DNA of 10,478 nt from NCBI GenBank assembly GCA_012961845.1, contig DTYO01000036.1:1-10478 (forward strand), written 5' to 3'. How positions within the stretch are numbered: position 1 is the first letter of the stretch; every line of letters starts with the position of its first letter. Origin of the DNA: Thermodesulfobacteriaceae bacterium. GTDB taxonomy: Bacteria > Desulfobacterota > Dissulfuribacteria > Dissulfuribacterales > UBA3076. This document shows, one piece after another, positions 4,384 through 10,478 of this stretch. The notes beneath the pieces were generated by a model. It was not told where the DNA came from and searched no databases. It worked only from the letters and a program-made list of their open reading frames with translations. Made by a program: the position numbers and the translations under genes.

Positions 4384-6192
4384 TTATGGATGAAACGGAA
4401 AGATGACAGGTGTCAGGAATACGGTTATTACTCCCACCAAGACGGAAAGAGGAATTCCTATCTTTGCAAAGTCAACAAAGCTGTAGTCACCGGGGCCGTA
4501 GACCATGAGGTTGGTCTGGTAGCTCACAGGGGATATGAAGCTGCACGACGCCCCTATCATGATTGTAACGACAAACGGCATGAAGCTGGTTCCCACCTGG
4601 GAAGCAATGGTCAGGGCAATAGGAAACATGAACACGGCAGAGGCCACGTTTGTGACCAGGGCATCCATGATAATCGCCCCTGTAAATACCACGGCAAGAG
4701 CCACATACGGATCGCTGCCTCCGATCGTTCCCAGAAACCGCCCTATGTGTTCTGAAAGGCCGCTGGCCGTAACCGCTGATTCGAGGCCCATGGCAGAAGC
4801 AATCACTATGAGTGTGGCGAAATCTACCGATCTGCCTGCGGTCCTGATGCTCATGCAGCCGGTCAGAAGCATGGTTCCCGAGGCCAGAAGCGCCGCATTG
4901 AGCATTGAAATCCAACCTGCCGCCACTGATATCACCATGGCAGCAGTAATCAGCGCCGCCGTAAGGGCCTTGGCAGTGCGCTGAATGGCTGCTCCCCTGA
5001 GTTTCTGGATCATGGAAAACTGTACTTCGTTGATGGCACGGTAAAAGAAGCTGTCCGTAACCTCGAGCAGCACCACGTCTCCTGGCTGCACCACTGCATC
5101 TTTGAGTGGATAATCCATGGCATGTTCGCCTCTTGCCACACCAACCAGCCATATATTCTGTTTTTCACTCTCTGCCTCGAGGTCGCCTATCCGGTTGCCC
5201 AGAAAGGTGTTCCTTCTGGATACCACGGCCTCCACCAGATGATGCCTATAGCGTTCGTCTTTTGTGCCGGAAGGGCTGTACAGAGGCCTGAGGCCCATTG
5301 TGGACCACAGTGTTTTTGCCCCCTCTATGTCTGCTGAAAAGCCTATCATATCTCCTGCCTTCAGCACTGTGTCCGGGGCATGATCCATGGATTCTCCATC
5401 CCTGATGAAGCAGATTATGTCAAATCCCTCCTGCCCGGAGAGCCCAGCGTCTTCAAGGGTCCTGCCATCAATGTGACCATCCGGTTCCACTTCAAGCTCC
5501 ACCCGGAAATACCGTTTCTTGGCCGGGGTCTCCAGGGAATCACTGATGGTTCTGCTGGGCAGCAGCCATCTAGTGAACATGACAATGAATCCCATGCCTG
5601 CTATTGTGGCAGGTACGCCTATCCATGAGAGATCAAACATCTTTAGTGGCTCCATGTGCGGCAGACCTGGTATGCCCTCGCTGATCTTCTCGTTTATCAG
5701 ACCGTTGAGCACAAGGTTGGTGGCAGTACCTATGAGGGTACATGTTCCACCAAGAATCGATGCATAACTCAGAGGTATGTAAAGCTTTCTGGGATTGAGC
5801 CCACAGCTCCTGGACAGATCCCTTATAACTGGTATCATCATGGCTACAAGGGGAGTATTGTTCAGAAATGCACTTCCAAAGGCTATGTTGGGAAGTATCC
5901 TGAGCTGGGCCTTTATGACCGACATCGGCCTTCCTATAAGCTTTTCACTGAGTATCGAGATTGCGCCGGTGGAATACATGCCAGCTGCTATCATGAAAAG
6001 TGCACCGACGGTCAGGACACCTGGATTGTTGAAGCCCTTGAGAGCCATCTCGAGGGGGGCCAGGTCGAAGGTTATGGTCAGGGTCAGGGCACCGAGGAAT
6101 ATGGCTGCCGGAGGCAATCTGGTAAAGATGAGCAGTGCGAAAGTGACGGCCAGGATGGCAATGGTTATATGGATGGGCGAAATAGGTATCAT
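4384..6192 (-). CDS. SLC13/DASS-type anion (sulfate/dicarboxylate-like) transporter with two RCK_C domains
   Basis: The 602-residue inner-membrane protein belongs to the SLC13 (divalent anion:Na+ symporter) group, in the subset with an inserted soluble region. The N-terminal membrane half carries the paired signatures FLNNTPLVAMMIP (109-121) and SILGGTCTLIGTATNLV (145-161). Two RCK_C (TrkA-C) domains, about 227-300 and 314-380, form a cytoplasmic ligand-binding insert. The C-terminal half (from about 408) has the mirrored signature DALVTNVASAVFMFP and then GASCSFISPVSYQTNLMVYG. Substrate cannot be read from sequence; sulfate, thiosulfate or C4-dicarboxylates are the family's usual cargo. I chose the ATG at 6192 because the membrane segment begins right after it. 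The upstream GTG at 6249 would lie almost on the expected transcription start. The Shine-Dalgarno before 6192 is weak. It is followed by an AT-rich gap of 217 bases before the collagen-like gene. Confidence 0.9.
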   Translation of the reverse strand: MIPISPIHITIAILAVTFALLIFTRLPPAAIFLGALTLTITFDLAPLEMALKGFNNPGVLTVGALFMIAAGMYSTGAISILSEKLIGRPMSVIKAQLRILPNIAFGSAFLNNTPLVAMMIPVIRDLSRSCGLNPRKLYIPLSYASILGGTCTLIGTATNLVLNGLINEKISEGIPGLPHMEPLKMFDLSWIGVPATIAGMGFIVMFTRWLLPSRTISDSLETPAKKRYFRVELEVEPDGHIDGRTLEDAGLSGQEGFDIICFIRDGESMDHAPDTVLKAGDMIGFSADIEGAKTLWSTMGLRPLYSPSGTKDERYRHHLVEAVVSRRNTFLGNRIGDLEAESEKQNIWLVGVARGEHAMDYPLKDAVVQPGDVVLLEVTDSFFYRAINEVQFSMIQKLRGAAIQRTAKALTAALITAAMVISVAAGWISMLNAALLASGTMLLTGCMSIRTAGRSVDFATLIVIASAMGLESAVTASGLSEHIGRFLGTIGGSDPYVALAVVFTGAIIMDALVTNVASAVFMFPIALTIASQVGTSFMPFVVTIMIGASCSFISPVSYQTNLMVYGPGDYSFVDFAKIGIPLSVLVGVITVFLTPVIFPFHP

Positions 6193-6251
6193 GTACAAGA
6201 AATCCAGGCAATAAATACAGACCACGTATTGTGAAAAAAATGTCAACACAA

Positions 6252-6280
6252 TCTGTATCAGTTAACTGATGTATGGTCAA
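6252..6280 (-). promoter_or_regulatory. Candidate transporter promoter with palindromic operator in the spacer
   Basis: On the minus strand TTGACC (6275-6280) is followed after 17 bases by TACAGA (6252-6257). The spacer holds a perfect 14-base palindrome, ATCAGTTAACTGAT (6257-6270). A palindrome between -35 and -10 is a common repressor arrangement. Transcription would start near 6244, about 50 bases before the chosen ATG. Confidence 0.42.
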
Positions 6281-6404
6281 CCTTGGCACGTGAAGCCGGA
6301 TTGTTTGTTTCAGGGGCCGAACAACAATATTTTCAGGGGGTGCTCACAAGTTCAATATGATGCAGCAACTTTCCGAACCGAATAATCCGGGATGCATGCG
6401 TGGG

Positions 6405-6827
6405 CTATTTCATGAAACACTCCAGCGGTCCGCTCAGATTCCTGACAAGCCTCCTGGCAACTATGCTGACGGAGCGCCCTCCCTTCCCTTCTTTCTGAAG
6501 TATCCCCTCGAATGAAAGGAGCCCGCCTGAGAGAATTTCCCGTGCCCAGTATCTCTGGACATTCTCAAAGACAGCAAGATCTATGAGTCCGGTCTCGTCT
6601 TCCAAGGTAACAAACATGACCCTCCTGCCTGAACGTGTCGGTGGGGTATGTATCATGACGAGAAGGCCGGCTACCCTGACCTTCCGCCCCTGGGGCTTCT
6701 GCCTGAGCTCCAGGGCAGAGAGAAAACCCCGTTTTTCAAATACTGGCCTCAGGAACTTCATGGGGTGATCGTATGCGCCTACTTCCCGCATGTAATAGTC
6801 CATCAGGATTTCACAGGGCACTTTCAC
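6405..6827 (-). CDS. OB-fold nucleic-acid-binding protein, detached C-terminal domain of the DnaE-type polymerase
   Basis: The 140-residue protein corresponds to the C-terminal OB-fold (tRNA_anti-like) region of bacterial DnaE/DnaE2 polymerases, which binds single-stranded DNA. Residues about 15-45 (YDHPMKFLRPVFEKRGFLSA) match the linker that precedes the OB-fold in error-prone DnaE proteins. Residues about 48-127 form the OB strands, including VRVAGLLVMIHTPPTRSG and MFVTLEDETGLIDLAVF. The GTG start overlaps the polymerase stop (GTGA), with GGAGG nine bases upstream, so the two are translationally coupled. In most bacteria both parts are one chain of about 1,000-1,100 residues; here 854 plus 140. 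A sequencing or real frameshift could also split one gene, but the ribosome binding site argues for a functional start. It is the last gene of the lexA operon. Confidence 0.85.
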   Translation of the reverse strand: MKVPCEILMDYYMREVGAYDHPMKFLRPVFEKRGFLSALELRQKPQGRKVRVAGLLVMIHTPPTRSGRRVMFVTLEDETGLIDLAVFENVQRYWAREILSGGLLSFEGILQKEGKGGRSVSIVARRLVRNLSGPLECFMK

Positions 6828-9388
6828 GCAGTCATCCTCCGGCCTGGCAGTGCACCTGTCACCATGAGCGCGGCAAACACCCTGCCCCTCAAGCTGGTTC
6901 TCTGCCGGAATTCCTCTGCACTTCCGTAATATCCGTTCCTGTGCCTCTCTGTCATGATTCTCCGGACAGTCCCGGGGCCTATGTGATGAATGATATTCAG
7001 CGGAAGGCGAATGCCGCTTCCTTCCGGGACATACCCGGTCCCGCTGTGATTCACATGGGGTGGATAGACAGGGATACCCCTTCTCTTCGCCTCATTCAGT
7101 ATTACTGAGGGCGGATAGGAGCCTACGTGGCCTGCATTCAGGAGCCCTATGTAGAATTCACAGGGATAATGAGTCTTCAGATAGGCAGATTGCAGGGTGA
7201 TCTCTGCAAAAGCCGCTGCATGGGCCTTGCAGAATCCGTAGGCAGCGAATGCCGCCACCCTTTCAAAGACCTTCTCAGCCGCCTTTCTGCTGTGCCCCAT
7301 TCCCTTTGCTCCTTCCATGAAGGCGTTCCTGAGGCGGGCCATCTCCAGAACAGATCTCTCCCTGGTCATGGCCCGCCTGAAGGAATCCGCTTCTGCATAA
7401 GAAAAGCCACAGAAGACATGAACCACTTCCAGTACCTGTTCCTGAAATACTATGATTCCGTAGGTCTCCCGGAGCACAGGCTCCAGGGATGGATGGGGAA
7501 AGGTCACCGGCTCTTTTCCATGCCTCCGTTTCACATACCGCTCCACCATGTCACTCTTTACAGGTCCAGGCCTGAAAAGGGATATCTCCGCCACTATGTC
7601 CTCGAATTTCTCAGGGGCCAGCCTCCCAACCAGATTCCGCTGGCCGGGAGACTCAAGCTGAAATACACCCAGGGTGTCCGTGGAGCGGATAAGCCTGTAT
7701 GTTTCGGGATCATTCAGGGGAATACTGCCGGGATCCATGATTGTTTTCTTCTCTGCCAGGGCCTCCTTCGTCTTTCTGATGGCGGTGTGCATCCGGAGCC
7801 CCAGAAGATCGAGCTTGAGGAGCCCCAGGCTGTCCACGTCGTCCTTGTCCAGTTGCGACACCATGAACCCCTTACTGGTATGTTCCACAGGACTCCAGCA
7901 GAGAATATCATTCGGGGCAACGATCACTCCGCCGAGATGAACGGATTTCTGAAACGGAAGCCCCTCCAGCCGTTCTGCAAACCTCACCAGCCTCTCTTCC
8001 GATCTGAGTGGTGAATCTCTGAGTTCAGGAAGCCGCTCCATGGCCTCTGTGAGCCCTATTCCCCTGAGAGACCATGGCAGACATTCAGTAAACCTTGATA
8101 TCTCTTCGAGAGGATAACCGAGCGCTCTGGCTGCAAGACGCACCGCACTCCTTACCTTGAAGGAATGGATGGTGCATACAAGGGCGGTCTGGCCGGGAAG
8201 AAAGGTTGTGAGCCATTCTGTAACCTCATCCCGCCTTTCCGAATCAAAGTCTATGTCTATGTCGGGCATGTCGCCTCTTCCCTCATTGATGAAGCGCTCA
8301 AACAGGAGATCGTGGCGAATGGGATCAGGGCCGTTCAGCAGGAGATGTACAATAAGCGAACCTGCACTTGATCCACGGATGCTAGATATGATCCCCATTT
8401 TTTCTGCAAAATCATGAAGTCTTTTTACCAGGAGAAAAAATCCTGAAAGGCCTTTCCGGCACACGACCTCCAGCTCTCTGAGCAGCCTGATGAGATATGC
8501 CGGCGGCACCGGCGCCATCTTTCTGGCAAGCGCCTGCAGGGCGAGTCTCGAGAGTTTCGTATCAGGCTTACCTTCAGTTTCAAGAAGAGGCGGGTGCAGT
8601 TTTCCCAACGGAAAGGCAAAATTTGCGACTTTTTCAGCGATTGTTCCGGCTGTATCCACCGCTTCAGGGCATCCTGTCCGGTTGATCAGCTCAGGCCCTG
8701 AGAAAAGACGAAAGGATGTATTGGGAAGAGGATGGACATCCCTGTGATGGTGGTTTTTCTGGATATCTATCATGACCCTGTGAAGTGAAAGGTCTTCCTC
8801 ATCCAGGAACGCCGCCAGATTGGATGCCACGGTCTTTACACCAAATCCGGCAGCGATTTCCGAAAGTATCCGGTTTGCTTTTCTGTCTTCTCTCACATGT
8901 GAACAGATGGCGATATGTAAATCGTCTCCGAATATCCTCATAAGCGGGATGAGAGAAATCCTGGCTCCATTGGCGTCTCCCCTCCAGGCAAGGCTCCTTG
9001 TCCTGGACTGAAAGCCTGCGGCAATACATACGAGTCCCGTTGCATGCATTCTCAGTTCACACGCGGATATATAATGTCTTCCTTTCCTTGAAATCCCGAG
9101 TGTGATGAGCCTGTTGAGATTCCTGAACCCCTGTCTGTCCTTTACCAGGAGAGTGATCCACGAACCGTCACCGAGCATGAGTCTTGCTCCTATGACAGAC
9201 TGTATTCCGTTTCTCCTTGCCGATTCGGAAAACCTGACCGCCCCGTGGATACTCCACCTGTCCGTAAGCGCCGCCGCACTCTGCCCCAGCCGCTTTATTT
9301 TTTCCACCAGGGCGTTTTCGTCAAAGGTGCCATGTAAGAAAGTATATGCGCTTTCCACTTCCAGGTGGACAAAACGATCTCTGCTCAA
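6824..9388 (-). CDS. dnaE: DnaE-type DNA polymerase III alpha subunit, probably SOS/error-prone (DnaE2-like)
   Basis: A C-family DNA polymerase catalytic chain of 854 residues. Domain order: a degenerate PHP domain (about 1-225), the palm with PDIDIDF (375-381, catalytic Asp pair), KLDLLGL (525-531, third catalytic Asp), and the fingers region with FQEQVLEVVHVFCGFSYAEA and AAYGFCKAHAAAF. A helix-hairpin-helix region follows, after which the chain stops just where the OB-fold should begin. The PHP metal ligands are lost: the usual H-x-H reads LEVES, and ALTDH reads ALTDR, so proofreading-type nuclease activity is unlikely. I chose the TTG at 9388 because GGAGG (9395-9399) sits six bases upstream and the family sequence (SRDRFVHLEVES) begins there. 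GTG at 9424 would add twelve residues without support. It lies 207 bases downstream of lexA in the same direction and overlaps the OB-fold gene, pointing to damage-induced translesion or mutagenic synthesis. A replicative role is unlikely given its length and context. Confidence 0.88.
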   Translation of the reverse strand: MSRDRFVHLEVESAYTFLHGTFDENALVEKIKRLGQSAAALTDRWSIHGAVRFSESARRNGIQSVIGARLMLGDGSWITLLVKDRQGFRNLNRLITLGISRKGRHYISACELRMHATGLVCIAAGFQSRTRSLAWRGDANGARISLIPLMRIFGDDLHIAICSHVREDRKANRILSEIAAGFGVKTVASNLAAFLDEEDLSLHRVMIDIQKNHHHRDVHPLPNTSFRLFSGPELINRTGCPEAVDTAGTIAEKVANFAFPLGKLHPPLLETEGKPDTKLSRLALQALARKMAPVPPAYLIRLLRELEVVCRKGLSGFFLLVKRLHDFAEKMGIISSIRGSSAGSLIVHLLLNGPDPIRHDLLFERFINEGRGDMPDIDIDFDSERRDEVTEWLTTFLPGQTALVCTIHSFKVRSAVRLAARALGYPLEEISRFTECLPWSLRGIGLTEAMERLPELRDSPLRSEERLVRFAERLEGLPFQKSVHLGGVIVAPNDILCWSPVEHTSKGFMVSQLDKDDVDSLGLLKLDLLGLRMHTAIRKTKEALAEKKTIMDPGSIPLNDPETYRLIRSTDTLGVFQLESPGQRNLVGRLAPEKFEDIVAEISLFRPGPVKSDMVERYVKRRHGKEPVTFPHPSLEPVLRETYGIIVFQEQVLEVVHVFCGFSYAEADSFRRAMTRERSVLEMARLRNAFMEGAKGMGHSRKAAEKVFERVAAFAAYGFCKAHAAAFAEITLQSAYLKTHYPCEFYIGLLNAGHVGSYPPSVILNEAKRRGIPVYPPHVNHSGTGYVPEGSGIRLPLNIIHHIGPGTVRRIMTERHRNGYYGSAEEFRQRTSLRGRVFAALMVTGALPGRRMTA

Positions 9389-9541
9389 GGGAGACCTCCA
9401 GGGCCTGTTCACAGGACACCGCACCTGCTGCTCTGGAAGGCATGCAGGCCACAGGGAGTACGGCGCGCCTGCACGCCCGGCGCCGCCCCTGCATATGCAG
9501 CATCATGTGAAGGTCTACAAATCAAGTCCGTGATCACCTGC

Positions 9542-9586
9542 CCCAGATTGTCCGGTTCGCACGGCTTTTGAAGCGGACAATCCGGG
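9542..9586. repeat. Long inverted repeat in the lexA-polymerase gap
   Basis: CCCAGATTGTCCG (9542-9554) pairs with CGGACAATCCGGG (9574-9586), thirteen positions with one mismatch, around a 19-base loop that itself carries TTC/GAA. No U-tract follows on either strand. In the presumed lexA-polymerase transcript it would form a stable hairpin shortly after the lexA stop, which could protect or partly end the upstream message. It contains no LexA box. Confidence 0.6.
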
Positions 9587-9595
9587 ATTACTCCT

Positions 9596-10207
9596 TCAAG
9601 GCCTTCTGATCAGGCCGATGAATCTTCCTATTATCCTGAGCTCTTTCCGCTTTTCTCCCTCAAAACACATGGGTTCATAATCGGGATTGGCGGAATGGAG
9701 CTCTATTGTCCCGTTTCTGATCCTGACTATCTTGAGGACGGCCTCGTCCAGGATGCCCTCCACCATCACGGCGGCTATCTCTCCGTCATTTACAGTCTCT
9801 TGCGGCCTGATTACAGCGATATCGCCCGGCTGGATGGCGACACCGGTCATGGAGTCGCCCTTAACGGTCAGGGCAAGGCACTCGTCCGTCCCGAAAAGGC
9901 GGGGATCTACGGGAAGCTCTTCTTCCAGGTTCTCCTGTGCCTCAACTGGGATACCCGCCGCAATTCTTCCGAGAAGCGGGATGAATCCCTGAACTACGGC
10001 TCCCTTGACTTTCAGAGTCCGCCCTTTGCCTGCATTCTTTTCCACAAATCCCTTTCTCTCAAGAGATATGATGACTTTGTGCATGCTGCCCGGACTCTTG
10101 AGGCCGAGGCCGGAGCATATTTCCCTGATGGAAGGCGGTACACCATGCCTTTCATGAAACCGCCTGATGAAATCAAAGACATCTTTTTCACGACGTGTAA
10201 GCTTCAT
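9596..10207 (-). CDS. lexA: LexA repressor, SOS regulator with autoprotease
   Basis: Represses SOS genes and self-cleaves when RecA filaments form on damaged DNA. The 203-residue length is that of ordinary LexA. The N-terminal winged helix begins MKLTRREKDVFDFIRRFHER, with the helix-turn-helix around 24-57 (PPSIREICSGLGLKSPGSM). The cleavage site is A84-G85 within GRIAAGIPVEA. The catalytic serine is S119 in KGDSM and the lysine is K159 in DEAVLK. The start is set by the promoter: the -10 is only seven or eight bases from the ATG at 10207, so the message should be leaderless. An in-frame ATG at 10228 has an AGGAG in front but lies between -35 and -10, inside the operator, so it is not transcribed from this promoter. 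The polymerase and OB-fold genes follow on the same strand. Confidence 0.95.
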   Translation of the reverse strand: MKLTRREKDVFDFIRRFHERHGVPPSIREICSGLGLKSPGSMHKVIISLERKGFVEKNAGKGRTLKVKGAVVQGFIPLLGRIAAGIPVEAQENLEEELPVDPRLFGTDECLALTVKGDSMTGVAIQPGDIAVIRPQETVNDGEIAAVMVEGILDEAVLKIVRIRNGTIELHSANPDYEPMCFEGEKRKELRIIGRFIGLIRRP

Positions 10208-10214
10208 GAAAACA

Positions 10215-10243
10215 ATAATAGAGAACATCTGTTCTCCTGTCAA
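10215..10243 (-). promoter_or_regulatory. lexA promoter (TTGACA-N17-TATTAT)
   Basis: On the minus strand a perfect -35 TTGACA (10238-10243) and a near-perfect -10 TATTAT (10215-10220) are separated by 17 bases. Transcription should start at 10207 or 10208, that is at or one base before the lexA ATG. It probably drives the whole lexA-polymerase-OB operon, since no other promoter is evident before the polymerase gene. Confidence 0.85.
10221..10236. promoter_or_regulatory. LexA box (SOS operator), GAAC-N4-GTTC type
   Basis: The perfect 16-base palindrome GAGAACATCTGTTCTC fills the spacer between -35 and -10 of the lexA promoter. Its core fits the GAAC-N4-GTTC operator known for LexA of Gram-positive bacteria and some other phyla, not the CTG-N10-CAG box of gamma-Proteobacteria. 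Position and symmetry support negative autoregulation. Confidence 0.85.
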
Positions 10244-10324
10244 GAAGCAGCCGTCAGGCTTGCCGGTAATGCAGCACATGCAGTGCCCTGTTAACAGACA
10301 TATGGCGGTTTCCGGCTGACAGGC

Positions 10325-10353
10325 TTGCAACTCCAGGGTCTTACCGGTATTCT
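10325..10353 (+). promoter_or_regulatory. Candidate promoter of the antiporter gene
   Basis: TTGCAA (10325-10330), 17 bases, TATTCT (10348-10353). Start would be near 10360, giving a short leader of about 33 bases to the ATG at 10393. It diverges from the lexA promoter about 85 bases away. Confidence 0.42.
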
Positions 10354-10392
10354 TCAGCATATGAAACCTGTGACATGCTCATGGAGAAAGAC

Positions 10393-10478
10393 ATGAGCAC
10401 CAAGCCCGAACAGTCGTTTTTCGACCGTTTCCTGCACTCCCAGACAGTGGGTAGTGTCATACTGATCTTTGCCACTGC
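10393..10478 (+). CDS. Probable NhaA-type Na+/H+ antiporter, N-terminal part only
   Basis: The frame runs off the window edge after 28 codons. The start ATG at 10393 is preceded by GGAG (10383-10386) at six bases; in-frame ATGs at 10381 and 10375 lack this. The visible sequence STKPEQSFFDRFLHSQTVGS leads into a hydrophobic helix (VILIFATA). This matches the short amphipathic start and first membrane helix of NhaA antiporters, which exchange two protons in for one sodium out across the inner membrane. With so little sequence the assignment rests on the pattern of one helix, so another membrane protein remains possible. Confidence 0.6.
   Translation, partial: MSTKPEQSFFDRFLHSQTVGSVILIFAT

Noticed and set aside
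6300..6334. AT-rich inverted repeat ATTGTTTGTT / AACAACAAT after the OB-fold gene
   Set aside because: The U-rich tail lies on the plus-strand side, where no gene needs ending; on the minus strand nothing U-rich follows. Likely chance.
7127..8014. 295-residue plus-strand frame opposite the polymerase
   Set aside because: It is antisense to a conserved polymerase gene with intact catalytic motifs, and it matches nothing recognisable.
9389..9595. Search for imuA, imuB or a small gene between lexA and the polymerase
   Set aside because: The only frames lack family sequence, and the supported polymerase start at 9388 leaves room for just the hairpin and spacer.
1..10478. CRISPR array, tRNA, rRNA, toxin-antitoxin or phage defence genes
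   Set aside because: No regularly spaced direct repeats, RNA folds or recognisable defence proteins were seen on either strand.

Overview
The window looks like chromosomal DNA of an anaerobic Gram-negative bacterium. A periplasmic pentaheme c-type cytochrome of the Geobacter ExtKL type, sigma-54-activator remnants and a DnaE-type SOS polymerase suggest Desulfobacterota or a similar respiratory lineage such as Nitrospirota. This is inference; no marker fixes the taxon. Base composition is mixed and genes are loosely packed, with several decayed loci in the left third.

Left part (1-3520): a degraded NtrC-type sigma-54 activator fragment on the minus strand ends at a clear terminator. It is cut by the left end of an IS3-like element whose orfA is itself truncated. 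An intact macrodomain (ADP-ribose hydrolase) gene follows on the minus strand. Next, on the plus strand, comes the main item of interest: a five-heme exported cytochrome whose reading frame carries one internal TGA (2670-2672) and then stays open and family-like to 3056. A selenocysteine codon is the leading explanation. The gene ends at a strong terminator and is followed by a PPC-domain gene broken by an internal deletion and frame change.

Middle (3521-6404): a small membrane-anchored collagen-like protein with 32 uninterrupted Gly-X-Y triplets (minus strand), then an SLC13-type anion transporter with two internal RCK_C domains (minus strand). Each has a candidate promoter with a nearby palindrome.

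Right part (6405-10478): an SOS-type cassette on the minus strand, lexA, then a DnaE-type polymerase, then a separate small OB-fold gene. The OB-fold normally belongs to the polymerase's own C-terminus; here it starts inside the polymerase stop codon. lexA has a near-consensus promoter with a perfect GAAC-N4-GTTC box in the spacer, placed so that the mRNA should be leaderless. Diverging from lexA is the beginning of a probable NhaA Na+/H+ antiporter, cut by the window edge.

The likely working units are: lexA, polymerase and OB protein as one damage-inducible mutagenesis operon; the cytochrome as a single-gene respiratory unit that may depend on selenium; and the transporter, collagen-like and macrodomain genes as single transcription units.
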